Positions 9,415 to 23,300 of a stretch of DNA of 64,000 nucleotides are shown one piece after another. Position numbers and translations under genes: made by a program. Numbering within the stretch: the first letter of the stretch is position 1; the number at the start of each line of letters is the position of its first letter. Source of the DNA: Amaranthus tricolor (lineage: Eukaryota; Streptophyta; Magnoliopsida; Caryophyllales; Amaranthaceae). The notes under the pieces are model-generated. The model was not told the DNA's origin and did no database searches. It saw nothing but the letters and a program-made list of their open reading frames with translations. The stretch lies in contig NC_080059.1 in assembly GCF_026212465.1 (NCBI RefSeq), forward strand, positions 24,018,070 through 24,082,069, in the 5' to 3' direction.

Positions 9415-12357
9415 TCGCAACTTAACACGTAATTTCTAGCATATTACTATGTTTTCAATTCTAACCACTTCAACACAATAATATATACCAAATAGTGTTC
9501 TGTACCAAGTTTCGTGCAAAACAAACCAAGTTTGAGCTACTTTATTCGCAAAAGTGCCAAAAACGCTTAAAAACCTATAAAATCGCAACTTAACACGTAA
9601 TTTCTAGCATATGACTATGATTTTCAATTCTAACAACTTCAACACAATACTATATATCAAATAGTGTTGTGTGCCAAGTTTCGTGCAAAACAAACCAAGT
9701 TTGGAGCTACTTCATGCGCAAAAGTGCCAATAACGCTTAAAAACCAATCAAAATAGCAACTTAACACGTAATTTCTATCATATGACTGTTATTTTAATTC
9801 TAACCACTTCAACAAAATATTATATACCACATAGTGTTTTGTGCCATGTTTCGTGCAAAATAAACCAAGTCTGAGCTACTTTATGCGCAAAAGGGCCAAA
9901 AACGATCAAAAACCCTTAAAATCACAAATTAAAAAGTAATTTATAGCATATGACTATGATTTTCAATTCTAACCACTTCAACACAATAATATATACCAAA
10001 TAGCGTTGTGTGCCAAGTTTCCCGCACAACAAACCTAGTTTGAGCTACTTTATGCGCAAAAGTGCCAAAAATGCTTAAAAACCCTTAAAATCGAAACTTA
10101 ACACGCAATTCTAGCATATTACTATGATTTTAAATTCAAACCACTTCAACAAAATAATATATACCAAATAGTATTGTGTGCTATGTTTTGTGCAAAACAA
10201 ACCAAGTTTGAGCTACTTTATGCGCAAAAGGGCCAAAAACGCTTAAAAGCCCTTAAAATCGCAACTTAACAAGTAATTTCTAGCATATGACTATGATTTT
10301 CAATTCAAACAACTTCAACACAATAATATATACCAAATAGTGTTGTTTTCAAAGTTTCGTGCAAAACAAACCAAGTTTGAGCTACTTGATGCGCAAAAGT
10401 GCCAAAAATGCTTAAAAACAATTAAAATCACAACTTAACACGCAATTCTAGCATATGACTATGATTTTTAATTCTAACCACTTAAACACAATAATATATA
10501 TACCAAATAGTGTTGTGTGCCAAGTTTCATGCAAAACCAACCAAGTTTGAGCTACTTTATGCGCAAAAGGGCCAAAAACGCTTAAAAACCCTTAAAATCG
10601 CAACTTAACACGTAATTTCTAGCATATTACTATGTTTTCAATTTTGACAACTTCAACACAATAATATATACCAAATAGTGATCTGTACCAAGTTTCGTGC
10701 AAAACAAACCAAGTTTGAGCTATTTTATTCGCAAAAGTGCCAAAAATGCTTAAAAACCTATAAAATCGCAACTTAACACGTAATTTCTAGCATATGACTA
10801 TGATTTTCAATTCTAACAACTTCAACACAATAATATATATCAAATAGTGTTGTGTGCCAAGTTTCGTGCAAAAGAAACCAAGTTTGGAGCTACTTCATGC
10901 GCAAAAGTGCCAATAACGCTTAAAAACCAATCAAAATCGCAACTTAACACGTAATTTCTATCATATGACTATGATTTTAATTCTAACCACTTAAACAAAA
11001 TATTATATACCACATAGTGTTTTGTGCCATGTTTCGTGCAAAACAAACCAAGTCTGAGCTACTTTATGCGCAAAAGGGCCAAAAACGATCAAAAACCCTT
11101 AAAATCGCAAATTAAAAAGAAATTTCTAGCATATGACTATGATTTTAAATTCTAACCACTTCAACACAATAATATATACCAAATGGCGTTGTGTGCCAAG
11201 TTTCCTGCACAACAAACCTAGTTTGAGCTACTTTATGCGCAAAAGTGCCAAAAATGCTTAAAAACCCTTAAAATCGCAACTTAACATGCAATTCTAGCAT
11301 ATGACTATGATTTTAAAATTTAACCACTTCAACACAATAATATATACCAAATAATGTTGCGTGCCAGTTTCGTGCAAAACAAACCAAATTTAAGCTTCTT
11401 TTTGCGCCAAAGGGCCAAAAACGCTTAAAAACCCTTAAAATCGAAACTTAACACGTAATTTCTAACATATGACTATGATTTTAAATTCTAACCACTTCAA
11501 CAATAAAATATATACCACAAAGTGTCGTGTGCCAAATTTCGTGCTAAACAAACCAAGTTTGAGCTACTTTATGCGCAAAAGAGCCAAAAATGCTCAAAAA
11601 CCCTTAAAATCGCAACTTAACAAGTAATTTCTAGAATATGACTATGACTTTCAATTCTAACCACTTCAGCACAATAATATATACCAAATAGCGTTGTGTG
11701 CAAAGTTTCGCGCAAAACAAACCAAGTTTGAGCTACTTTATTCGCAAAAGAGCCAAAAACGCTTAAAACCCTTAAAATCGCAACATAACAAGTAATTTCT
11801 AGCATATGACTATTATTTTAAATTCAAACCACTTCAACACAATAATATATACCTAATAGTGTTGTGTGCAAAGTTTCGTGCAAAACAAACCAAGTTTGAG
11901 CTACTTGATGCGCAAAAGTGCCAAAAATGCTTAAAAACCCTTAAAATCGAAACTTAACACGCAATTCTAGCATATGACTATTATTTTCAATTCTAACCAC
12001 TTCAACACAATAATATATACGAAATAGAGTTGTGTGCACGCAAAACAAACCAAGTTTGAGCTATTTTATGCGCAAAAGTGCCAAAAATGCTTAAAAACCC
12101 TTAAAATCGCAACTTAACACGCAATTCTAGCATATGACTATGATTTTAAATTCTAACCACTTAAACACAATAATATATATACCAAATAGTGTTGTGTGCC
12201 AAGTTTCGTGCAAAACGAACTAAGTTTGAGATACTTTATGCGCAAAAGGGCCAAAAACGCTTAAAAACCCTTAAAATCGCAACTTAACACGTAATTTCTA
12301 GCATATTACTATGTTTTCAATTCTAACCACTTCAACACAATAATATATACCAAATAG

Positions 12358-14046
12358 TGTTCTGTACCAAGTTTCGTGCAAAACAAACCAAGTTTGAGCT
12401 ACTTTATTCGCAAAAGTGCCAAAAACGCTTAAAAACCTATAAAATCGCAACTTAACACGTAATTTCTAGCATATGACTATGATTTTCAATTCTAACAACT
12501 TCAACACAATAATATATATCAAATAGTGTTGTGTGCCAAGTTTCGTGACAAACAAACCAAGTTTGGAGCTACTTCATGCGCAAAAGTGCTAATAACGCTT
12601 AAAAACCAATCAAAATAGCAACTTAACACGTAATTTCTATCATATGACTATTATTTTAATTCTAACCACTTCAACAAAATATTATATACCACATAGTGTT
12701 TTGTGCCATGTTTCGTGCAAAATAAACCAAGTCTGAGCTACTTTATGCGCAAAAGGGCCAAAAACGATCAAAAACACTTAAAATCGCAAATTAAAAAGTA
12801 ATTTCTAGCATATGACTATGATTTTCAATTCTAACCACTTCAACACAATAATATATACCAAATAGCGTTGTGTGCCAAGTTTCCCGCACAACAAACCTAG
12901 TTTGAGCTACTTTATGCGCAAAAGTGCCAAAAATGCTTAAAAACCCTTAAAATCGCAACTTAACATGTAATTCTAGCATATGACTATGATTTTAAAATCT
13001 AACCACTTCAACACAATAATATATACCAAATAATGTTGCGTGCCAAGTTTCGTGCAAAACAAACAAGGTTTAAGCTTCTTTATGCGCAAAAGGGCCAAAA
13101 ACGCTTAAAAACCCTTAAAATCGCAACTTAACACGTAATTTCTAGCATATTACTATGTTTTCAATTCTAACCACTTCAACACAATAATATATACCAAATA
13201 GTGTTCTGTACCAAGTTTCGTGCAAAACAAACCAAGTTTGAGCTACTTTATTCGCAAAAGTGCCAAAAACGCTTAAAAACCCTAAAAACTCGCAACTTAA
13301 CACGTAATTTCTAGCATATGACTATGATTTTCAATTCTAACAACTTCAACACAATAATATATATCAAATAGTGTTGTGTGCCAAGTTTCGTGCAAAAACA
13401 AACCAAGTTTGGAGCTACTTCATGCGCAAAAGTGCCCATAACGCTTAAAAACCAATCAAAATCACAACTTAACACGTAATTTCTATCATATGACTATGAT
13501 TTTAATTCTAACCACTTCAACAAAATATTATATACCACATAGTGTTTTGTGCCATGTTTCGTGCAAAACAAACCAAGTCTGAGCTACATTATGCGCAAAA
13601 GGGCCAAAAACGATCAAAAACCCTTAAAATCGCAAATTAAAAAGTAATTTCTAGCATATGACTATGATTTTAAATTCTAACCACTTCAACACAATAATAT
13701 ATACCAAATAGCGTTGTGTGCCAAGTTTCCCGCACAACAAACCTAGTTTGAGCTACTTTATGCGCAAAAGTGCCAAAAATGCTTAAAAACCCTTAAAATC
13801 GCAACTTAACACGCAATTCTAGCATATGACTATGATTTTAAAATCTAACCACTTCAACACAATAATATATACCCAAATAATGTTGCGTGCCAAGTTTCGT
13901 GCAAAACAAACCAAGTTTGAGCTACTTTATTCGCAAAAGTGCCAAAAACGCTTAAAAACCTATAAAATTGCAACTTAACACGTAATTTCTAGCATATTAC
14001 TATGTTTTCAATTCTAACCACTTCAACACAATAATATATACCAAAT
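12358..14046 (+). repeat. Five-monomer cassette T1-T5, two direct copies
   Basis: Monomer types T1, T2, T3, T4, T5 occur in that order twice, with T1 'tgttctg' at 12358 and 13202 (844 bp, five monomers). A further T1 variant ('tgttctgttcc') follows near 14047. The second T5 is joined to T1-type sequence ('gctactttattcgc' at about 13921). The same cassette recurs at 26169, 29686, 39444, 40288, 41968, 42812 and 43656, so it appears to be an elementary building block of this array. Confidence 0.75.
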
Positions 14047-14380
14047 AGTGTTCTGTTCCAAGTTTCGTGCAAAACAAACCAAGTTTGAGCTACTTTATTC
14101 GCAAAAGTGCCAAAAACGCTTAAAAACATATAAAATCGCAACTTAACATGTAATTTCTAGCATATTAATATGTTTTTAATTCTAACCACTTTAACACAAT
14201 AATATATATCAAATAGCGTTGTGTTCAAGTTTCGTGCAAAACAAACCATGTTTGAGCTACTTTATGCGCAAAAGGGCAAAAAACGCTCAAAAACCCTTAA
14301 AATTGCAACTTAACAAGTAATTTCTAGCATATGACTATGATTTTCAATTCTAACCACTTCAATCCAATAATATATACCAA

Positions 14381-15725
14381 ATAGAGTTGTGTTCGCGCAA
14401 AACAAACCAAGTTTGAGCTACTTTAAGCGCAAAAGTGTCAAAAATGCTTAAAAACCCTTAAAATCGCAACTTAACACGCAATTCTAGCATATGACTATGA
14501 TTTTAAATTCAAACCACTTCAACACAATAGTATATACCAAATAGTGTTGTGTGATAAGTTTCGTGCAAAACAAACCAAGTTTGAGCTACTTTGTGCGCAA
14601 AAGGGCCAAAACGCTTAAAAGCCCTTAAAATCGCAACTTAACAAGTAATTTCTAGCATATGACTATGATTTTCAATTCTGACCCCTTAAACACAATAATA
14701 TATATACCAAATAGTGTTGTGTGCCAAGTTTCGTGCAAAACGAACCAAGTTTGAGCTACTTTATGCGCAAAAGGGCCAAAAACGCTTAAAAACCCCTTAA
14801 AATCGCAATTTAACACGTAATTTCTAGCATATTACTATGTTTTCAATTCTAACCACTTCAACACAATTATATATACCTAATAGTGTTCTGTACCAAGTTT
14901 CGTGCAAAACAAACCAAGTTTGAGCTACTTTATTCGCAAAAGTGCCAAAAACGCTTAAAAACCTATAAAATTGAAACTTAACACGTAATTTCTAGCATAT
15001 GACTATGATTTTCAATTCTAACAACTTCAACAAAATAATATATATCAAATAGTGTTGTGTGCCAAGTTTCGTGCAAACCAAACCATGTTTGGAGCTACTT
15101 CATGCGCAAAAGTGCCAATAACTCTTAAAAACCAATCAAAATCGCAACTTAACACGTAATATTTATCATATGACTCTGATTTTCAATTCTAACCACTTCA
15201 ACAAAATATTATATACCACATAGTGTTGTGTGCCAACTTTCGTGCAAAACAAACCAAGTTTGAGAACCTGATGCGCAAAAGTGCCAAAAATGCTTAAAAA
15301 CCCTTAAAATCGCAACTTAACACGCAATTCTAGCATATGACTATGATTTTAAATTCTAATCACTTAAACACAATAATATATATACCAAATAGTGTTGTGT
15401 GCCAAGTTTCGTGCAAAACGAACCAAGTTTGAGCTACTTTATGCGCAAAAGGGCCAAAAATGCTTAAAAACCCTTAAAATCGCAACTTAACACGTAATTT
15501 CTAACATATTACTATGTATTCAATTCTAACCACTTCAACACAATAATATATACCGAATAGTGTTGTGTGCCAAGTTTCGTGCAAAATAAACCAAGTTTGA
15601 GCAACTTTATGCGCAAAAGGGCCAAAAACACTCAAAAACCCTTAAAATTGCAACTTAACAAGTAATTTCTAGCATATGACTATGATTTTCAATTCTAACC
15701 ACTTCAATCCAATAATATATACCAA
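14381..15725 (+). repeat. 8-mer HOR unit 1
   Basis: 1345 bp, eight monomers. In order: 'atagagttgtgttcgcgc'; 'gtgttgtgtgataag'; one with 'accccttaaacac' and 'aaaacgaacc'; a T1 type ('tgttctgtacc', 14885); a T2 type ('tttggagctacttc'); one with 'ccacatagtgttgtgtgcc' and 'acctgatgcgc'; 'tctaatcacttaaac'; and 'ccgaatagtgttgtgtgcc' with 'aacactc'-like ends. A private variant is 'tttgagaacctgatgc' near 15260, where other units have 'gctacctgatgc'. Confidence 0.85.
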
Positions 15726-17072
15726 ATAGAGTTGTGTTCGCGCAAAACAAACCAAGTTTGAGCTACTTTAAGCGCAAAAGTGTCAAAAATGCTTAAAAGC
15801 CCTTAAAATCGCAACTTAACACGCAATTCTAGCATATGACTATGATTTTAAATTCAAACCACTTCAACACAATAGTATATACCAAATAGTGTTGTGTGAT
15901 AAGTTTCGTGCAAAACAACCAAGTTTGAGCTACTTTGTGCGCAAAAGGGGCCAAAACGCTTAAAAGCCCTTAAAATCGCAACTTAACAAGTAATTTCTAG
16001 CATATGACTATGATTTTCAATTCTGACCCCTTAAAACACATAATATATATACCAAATAGTGTTGTGTGCCAAGTTTCGTGCAAAACGAACCAAGTTTGAG
16101 CTACTTTATGCGCAAAAGGGCCAAAAACGCTTAAAAACCCTTAAAATCGCAATTTAACACGTAATTTCTAGCATATTACTATGTTTTCAATTCTAACCAC
16201 TTCAACACAATTATATATATCCTAATAGTGTTCTGTACCAAGTTTCGTGCAAAACAAACCAAGTTTGAGCTACTTTATTCGCAAAAGTGCCAAAAACGCT
16301 TAAAAACCTATAAAATTGAAACTTAACACGTAATTTCTAGCATATGACTATGATTTTCAATTCTAACAACTTCAACACAATAATATATATCAAATAGTGT
16401 TGTGTGCCAAGTTTCGTGCAAACCAAACCATGTTTGGAGCTACTTCATGCGCAAAAGTGCCAATAACTCTTAAAAACCAATCAAAATCGCAACTTAACAC
16501 GTAATATTTATCATATGACTATGATTTTCAATTCTAACCACTTCAACAAAATATTATATACCACATAGTGTTGTGTGCCAAGTTTCGTGCAAAACAAACC
16601 AAGTTTGAGCTACCTGATGCGCAAAAGTGCCAAAAATGCTTAAAAAACCCTTAAAATCGCAACTTAACACGCAATTCTAGCATATGACTATGATTTTAAA
16701 TTCTAATCACTTAAACACAATAATATATATACCAAATAGTGTTGTGTGCCAAGTTTCGTGCAAAACGAACCAAGTTTGAGCTACTTTATGCGCAAAAGGG
16801 CCAAAAATGCTTAAAAACCCTTAAAATCGCAACTTAACACGTAATTTCTAACATATTACTATGTATTCAATTCTAACCACTTCAACACAATAATATATAC
16901 CGAATAGTGTTGTGTGCCAAGTTTCGTGCAAAATAAACCAAGTTTGAGCAACTTTATGCGCAAAAGGGCCAAAAACACTCAAAAACCCTTAAAATTGCAA
17001 CTTAACAAGTAATTTCTAGCATATGACAATGATTTTCAATTCTAACCACTTCAATCCAATAATATATACCAA
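15726..17072 (+). repeat. 8-mer HOR unit 2
   Basis: 1347 bp, same eight-monomer order as unit 1. Small private differences include 'aaaacaaccaag' near 15914, 'aaaaggggccaaaac' near 15944 and 'ccttaaaacacataat' near 16029, each a one-base change typical of indel noise or recent mutation. Confidence 0.85.
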
Positions 17073-18419
17073 ATAGAGTTGTGTTCGCGCAAAACAAACC
17101 AAGTTTGTGAGCTACTTTAAGCGCAAAAGTGTCAAAAATGCTTAAAAACCCTTAAAATCGCAACTTAACACGCAATTCTAGCATATGACTATGATTTTAA
17201 ATTCAAACCACTTCAACACAATAGTATATACCAAATAGTGTTGTGTGATAAGTTTCGTGCAAAACAAACCAAGTTTGAGCTACTTTGTGCGCAAAAGGGC
17301 CAAAACGCTTAAAAGCCCTTAAAATCGCAACTTAACAAGTAATTTCTAGCATATGACTATGATTTTCAATTCTAACCCCTTAAACACAATAATATATATA
17401 CCAAATAGTGTTGTGTGCCAAGTTTCGTGCAAAACGAACCAAGTTTGAGCTACTTTATGCGCAAAAGGGCCAAAAACGCTTAAAAACCCTTAAAATCGCA
17501 ATTTAACACGTAATTTCTAGCATATTACTATGTTTTCAATTCTAACCACTTCAACACAATTATATATACCTAATAGTGTTCTGTACCAAGTTTCGTGCAA
17601 AACAAACAAAGTTTGAGCTACTTTATTCGCAAAAGTGCCAAAAACGCTTAAAAACCTATAAAATTGAAACTTAACACGTAATTTCTAGCATATGACTATG
17701 ATTTTCAATTCTAACAACTTCAACACAATAATATATATCAAATAGTGTTGTGTGCCAAGTTTCGTGCAAACCAAACCAAGTTTGGAGCTACTTCATGCGC
17801 AAAAGTGCCAATAACTCTTAAAAACCAATCAAAATCGCAACTTAACACGTAATATTTATCATATGACTATGATTTTCAATTCTAACCACTTCAACAAAAT
17901 ATTATATACCACATAGTGTTGTGTGCCAACTTTCGTGCAAAACAAACCAAGTTTGAGCTACCTGATGCGCAAAAGTGCCAAAAATGCTTAAAAACCCTTA
18001 AAATCGCAACTTAACACGCAATTCTAGCATATGACTATGATTTTAAATTCTAATCACTTAAACACAATAATATATATACCACATAGTGTTGTGTGCCAAG
18101 TTTCGTGCAAAACAAACCAAGTTTGAGCTACCTGATGCGCAAAAGTGCCAAAAATGCTTAAAAACCCTTAAAATCGCAACTTAACACGTAATTTCTAACA
18201 TATTACTATGTATTCAATTCTAACCACTTCAACACAATAATATATACCGAATAGTGTTGTGTGCCAAGTTTCGTGCAAAATAAACCAAGTTTGAGCAACT
18301 TTATGCGCAAAAGGGCCAAAAACACTCAAAAACCCTTAAAATTGCAACTTAACAAGTAATTTCTAGCATATGACTATGATTTTCAATTCTAACCACTTCA
18401 ACACAATAATATATACCAA
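17073..18419 (+). repeat. 8-mer HOR unit 3, with a conversion-like patch
   Basis: 1347 bp, same order. Private variants are 'gtttgtgagctac' near 17104 (two extra bases) and 'aaacaaacaaagtttg' near 17600. In its seventh monomer the stretch 18081-18147 carries bases of the sixth type ('ccacatagtg', 'aaaacaaacc', 'acctgatgcgc', 'aaaagtgcc') instead of its own, while sequence on both sides is normal for the seventh monomer. Confidence 0.85.
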
Positions 18420-20102
18420 ATAGAGTTGTGTTCGCGCAAAACAAACCAAGTTTGAGCTACTTTAAGCGCAAAAGTGTCAAAAATGCTTAAAAACCCTTAA
18501 AATCGCAACTTAACACGCAATTCTAGCATATGACTATGATTTTAAATTCAAACCACTTCAACACAATAGTATATACCAAATAGTGTTGTTTGATAAGTTT
18601 CGTGCAAAACAAACCAAGTTTGAGCTACTTTGTGCGCAAAAGGGCCAAAACGCTTAAAAGCCCTTAAAATCGCAACTTAACAAGTAATTTCTAGCATATG
18701 ACTATGATTTTCAATTCTAACCCCTTAAACACAATAATATATATACCAAATAGTGTTGTGTGCCAAGTTTCGTGCAAAACGAACCAAGTTTGAGCTACTT
18801 TATGCGCAAAAGGGCCAAAAACGCTTAAAAACCCTTAAAATCGCAATTTAACACGTAATTTCTAGCATATTACTATGTTTTCAATTCTAACAACTTCAAC
18901 ACAATAATATATACCAAATAGTGTTCTGTACCAAGTGTCGTACAAAACAAACCAAGTTTGAGCTACTTTATTCGCAAAAGTGCCAAAAACGCTTAAAAAC
19001 CTATAAAATCGCAACTTAACACGTAATTTCTTGCATATGACTATGATTTTCAATTCTAACAACTTCAACACAATAATATATATCGAATAGTGTTGTGTGC
19101 CAAGTTTCGTGCAAACCAAACCAAGTTTGGAGCTACTTCATGCGCAAAAGTGCCAATAACGCTTAAAAACCAATCAAAATCGCAACTTAACACGTAATAT
19201 TTATCATATGACTATGATTTTCAATTCTAACCACTTCAACAAAATATTATATACCACATAGTGTTGTGTGCCAACTTTCGTGCAAAACAAACCAAGTCTG
19301 AGCTACTTTATGCGCAAAAGGGCCAAAAACGATCAAAAACCCTTAAAATCGAAAATTAAAAAATAATTTCTAGCATATGACTATGATTTTCAGTTTTAAC
19401 CACTTCAACAAAATATTATATACCACATAGTGTTGTGTGCCAAGTTTCGTGCAAAACAAACCAAGTTTGAGCTACCTGATGCGCAAAAGTGCCAAAAATG
19501 CTTAAAAACCCTTAAAATCGCAACTTAACACGCAATTCTAGCATATGACTATGATTTTAAATTCTAATCACTTAAACACAATAATATATATACCAAATAG
19601 TGTTGTGTGCCAAGTTTCGTGCAAAACGAACCAAGTTTGAGCTACTTTATGCGCAAAAGGGCCAAAAATGCTTAAAAACCCTTAAAATCGCAACTTAACA
19701 CGTAATTTCTAACATATTACTATGTATTCAATTCTAACCACTTCAACACAATAATATATACCGAATAGTGTTGTGTGCCAAGTTTCGTGCAAAACGAACC
19801 AAGTTTGAGCTACTTTATGCGCAAAAGGGCCAAAAATGCTTAAAAACCCTTAAAATCGCAACTTAACACGTAATTTCTAGCATATTACTATGTTTTCAAT
19901 TCTAAACACTTAAACACAATAATATATACCGAATAGTGTTGTGTGCCAAGTTTCGTGCAAAACAAACCAAGTTTGAGCTACTTTATGCGCAAAAGGGCCA
20001 AATAACACTTAAAAACCCTTAAAATTGCAACTTAACAAGTAATTTCTAGCATATGACTATGATTTTCAATTCTAACCACTTCAACACAATAATATATACC
20101 AA
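18420..20102 (+). repeat. 10-mer HOR unit 4
   Basis: 1683 bp. It equals the 8-mer plus two monomers. The added monomers are one with 'gtctgagc', 'gatcaaaaaccc' and 'gaaaattaaaaaataat' (about 19290-19370), and a second 'ccgaatagtg' monomer with 'tctaaacacttaaac' and 'aaataacactt' (about 19900-20010). A T1-type monomer here reads 'gtaccaagtgtcgtacaaaa', a variant shared with units 5-7 but absent from the 8-mers. This marks units 4-7 as a separate, younger lineage. Confidence 0.85.
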
Positions 20103-21617
20103 ATAGAGTTGTGTTCGCGCAAAACAAACCAAGTTTGAGCTACTTTAAGCGCAAAAGTGTCAAAAATGCTTAAAAACCCTTAAAATCGCAACTTAACACG
20201 CAATTCTAGCATATACTTATGATTTTAAATTCAAACCACTTCAACACAATAGTATATACCAAATAGTGTTGTGTGATAAGTTTCGTGCAAAACAAACCAA
20301 GTTTGAGCTACTTTGTGCGCAAAAGGGCCAAAACGCTTAAAAGCCCTTAAAATCGCAACTTAACAAGTAATTTCTAGCATATGACTATGATTTTCAATTC
20401 TAACCCCTTAAACACAATAATATATATACCAAATAGTGTTGTGTGCCAAGTTTCGTGCAAAACGAACCAAGTTTGAGCTACTTTATGCGCAAAAGGGCCA
20501 AAAACGCTTAAAAACCCTTAAAATCGCAATTTAACACGTAATTTCTAGCATATTACTATGTTTTCAATTCTAACAACTTCAACACAATAATATATACCAA
20601 ATAGTGTTCTGTACCAAGTGTCGTACAAAACAAACCAAGTTTGAGCTACTTTATTCGCAAAAGTGCCAAAAACGCTTAAAAACCTATAAAATCGCAACTT
20701 AACACGTAATTTCTTGCATATGACTATGATTTTCAATTCTAACAACTTCAACACAATAATATATATCGAATAGTGTTGTGTGCCAAGTTTCGTGCAAACC
20801 AAACCAAGTTTGGAGCTACTTCATGCGCAAAAGTGCCAATAACGCTTAAAAACCAATCAAAATCGCAACTTAACACGTAATATTTATCATATGACTATGA
20901 TTTTCAATTCTAACCACTTCAACAAAATATTATATACCACATAGTGTTGTGTGCCAACTTTCGTGCGAAACAAACCAAGTCTGAGCAACTTTATGCGCAA
21001 AAGGGCCAAAAACGATCAAAAACCCTTAAAATCGAAAATTAAAAAATAATTTCTAGCATATGACTATGATTTTCAGTTTTAACCACTTCAACAAAATATT
21101 ATATACCACATAGTGTTGTGTGCCAAGTTTCGTGCAAAACAAACCAAGTTTGAGCTACCTGATGCACAAAAGTGCCAAAAATGCTTAAAAACCCTTAAAA
21201 TCGCAACTTAACACGCAATTCTAGCATATGACTATGATTTTAAATTCTAATCACTTAAACACAATAATATATATACCAAATAGTGTTGTGTGCCAAGTTT
21301 CGTGCAAAACGAACCAAGTTTGAGCTACTTTATGCGCAAAAGGGCCAAAAATGCTTAAAAACCCTTAAAATCGCAACTTAACACGTAATTTCTAGCATAT
21401 TACTATGTTTTCAATTCTAAACACTTAAACACAATAATATATACCGAATAGTGTTGTGTGCCAAGTTTCGTGCAAAACAAACCAAGTTTGAGCTACTTTA
21501 TGCGCAAAAGGGCCAAATAACACTTAAAAACCCTTAAAATTGCAACTTAACAAGTAATTTCTAGCATATGACTATGATTTTCAATTCTAACCACTTCAAC
21601 ACAATAATATATACCAA
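20103..21617 (+). repeat. 9-mer HOR unit 5
   Basis: 1515 bp. Same as the 10-mer but without the ninth monomer type (marker 'actatgtattcaattc'), a loss of 168 bp, exactly one monomer and in register. Private bases are 'cgtgcgaaacaaacc' near 20964 and 'cctgatgcacaaaag' near 21158. It shares 'gcatatacttatg' with unit 6 (near 20213 and 21726). Confidence 0.85.
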
Positions 21618-23300
21618 ATAGAGTTGTGTTCGCGCAAAACAAACCAAGTTTGAGCTACTTTAAGCGCAAAAGTGTCAAAAATGCTTAAAAACCCTTAAAA
21701 TCGCAACTTAACACGCAATTCTAGCATATACTTATGATTTTAAATTCAAACCACTTCAACACAATAGTATATACCAAATAGTGTTGTGTGATAAGTTTCG
21801 TGCAAAACAAACCAAGTTTGAGCTACTTTGTGCGCAAAAGGGCCAAAACGCTTAAAAGCCCTTAAAATCGCAACTTAACAAGTAATTTCTAGCATATGAC
21901 TATGATTTTTAATTCTAACCCCTTAAACACAATAATATATATACCAAATAGTGTTGTGTGCCAAGTTTCGTGCAAAACGAACCAAGTTTGAGCTACTTTA
22001 TGCGCAAAAGGGCCAAAAACGCTTAAAAACCCTTAAAATCGCAATTTAACACGTAATTTCTAGCATATTACTATGTTTTCAATTCTAACAACTTCAACAC
22101 AATAATATATACCAAATAGTGTTCTGTACCAAGTGTCGTACAAAACAAACCAAGTTTGAGCTACTTTATTCGCAAAAGTGCCAAAAACGCTTAAAAACCT
22201 ATAAAATCGCAACTTAACACGTAATTTCTTGCATATGACTATGATTTTCAATTCTAACAACTTCAACACAATAATATATATCGAATAGTGTTGTGTGCCA
22301 AGTTTCGTGCAAACCAAACCAAGTTTGGAGCTACTTCATGCGCAAAAGTGCCAATAACGCTTAAAAACCAATCAAAATCGCAACTTAACACGTAATATTT
22401 ATCATATGACTATGATTTTCAATTCTAACCACTTCAACAAAATATTATATACCACATAGTGTTGTGTGCCAACTTTCGTGCAAAACAAACCAAGTCTGAG
22501 CTACTTTATGCGCAAAAGGGCCAAAAACGATCAAAAACCCTTAAAATCGAAAATTAAAAAATAATTTCTAGCATATGACTATGATTTTCAGTTTTAACCA
22601 CTTCAACAAAATATTATATACCACATAGTGTTGTGTGCCAAGTTTCGTGCAAAACAAACCAAGTTTGAGCTACCTGATGCGCAAAAGTGCCAAAAATGCT
22701 TAAAAACCCTTAAAATCGCAACTTAACACGCAATTCTAGCATATGACTATGATTTTAAATTCTAATCACTTAAACACAATAATATATATACCAAATAGTG
22801 TTGTGTGCCAAGTTTCGTGCAAAACGAACCAAGTTTGAGCTACTTTATGCGCAAAAGGGCCAAAAATGCTTAAAAACCCTTAAAATCGCAACTTAACACG
22901 TAATTTCTAACATATTACTATGTATTCAATTCTAACCACTTCAACACAATAATATATACCGAATAGTGTTGTGTGCCAAGTTTCGTGCAAAACGAACCAA
23001 GTTTGAGCTACTTTATGCGCAAAAGGGCCAAAAATGCTTAAAAACCCTTAAAATCGCAACTTAACACGTAATTTCTAGCATATTACTATGTTTTCAATTC
23101 TAAACACTTAAACACAATAATATATACCGAATAGTGTTGTGTGCCAAGTTTCGTGCAAAACAAACCAAGTTTGAGCTACTTTATGCGCAAAAGGGCCAAA
23201 TAACACTTAAAAACCCTTAAAATTGCAACTTAACAAGTAATTTCTAGCATATGACTATGATTTTCAATTCTAACCACTTCAACACAATAATATATACCAA
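21618..23300 (+). repeat. 10-mer HOR unit 6
   Basis: 1683 bp, full ten-monomer order including the ninth type ('tgtattcaattc' near 22921). It is nearly identical to unit 4. The order 10-9-10 in units 4-6 suggests that the loss in unit 5 is secondary. Confidence 0.85.

Larger units (their letters stand above)
6854..10560 (+). repeat. 14-monomer repeat, about 1.6 copies
   Basis: 6854-8205 is repeated at about 9232-10560, offset about 2378 bp (14 monomers). Shared series include the 'aaaaagctt' monomer with 'taactcgcaattc' (6854 and 9231), the T1 monomer with 'tgttctgtacc', the T3 monomer with 'gtctgagc', and a monomer with 'gttgttttcaaag' (near 7980 and 10340). The first copy is cut by the gap. 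The same 14-mer occurs at 32980-37640, where its period is about 2357 bp, so the few extra bases here are probably noise near the gap. Confidence 0.75.
6854..14300 (+). repeat. Large duplicated segment, copy 1 (partner at 33951-41540)
   Basis: About 44 plus-oriented monomers nearly identical to 33951-41540. The offset is a constant 27086 bp at 9161, 11617 and 12021, and 27097 at the left end because of small indels. Rare variants are shared, for example 'atagtattgtgtgc' near 10170 and 37257 and 'gaactaagtttgagatac' near 12217 and 39303. Only a few substitutions were noticed by eye, for example near 11306 versus 38399. Copy 2 lacks one monomer near 13700-13870 and gains a two-monomer duplication at 40640-41313. 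The right end is a chimeric monomer where the 8/10-mer HOR array begins. The left end is cut by the gap. Confidence 0.85.

Noticed and set aside
11617..11805. 62-codon frame repeated identically at 38703-38891
   Set aside because: Both copies lie in the large duplicated segment. The frame is satellite sequence with no coding evidence.
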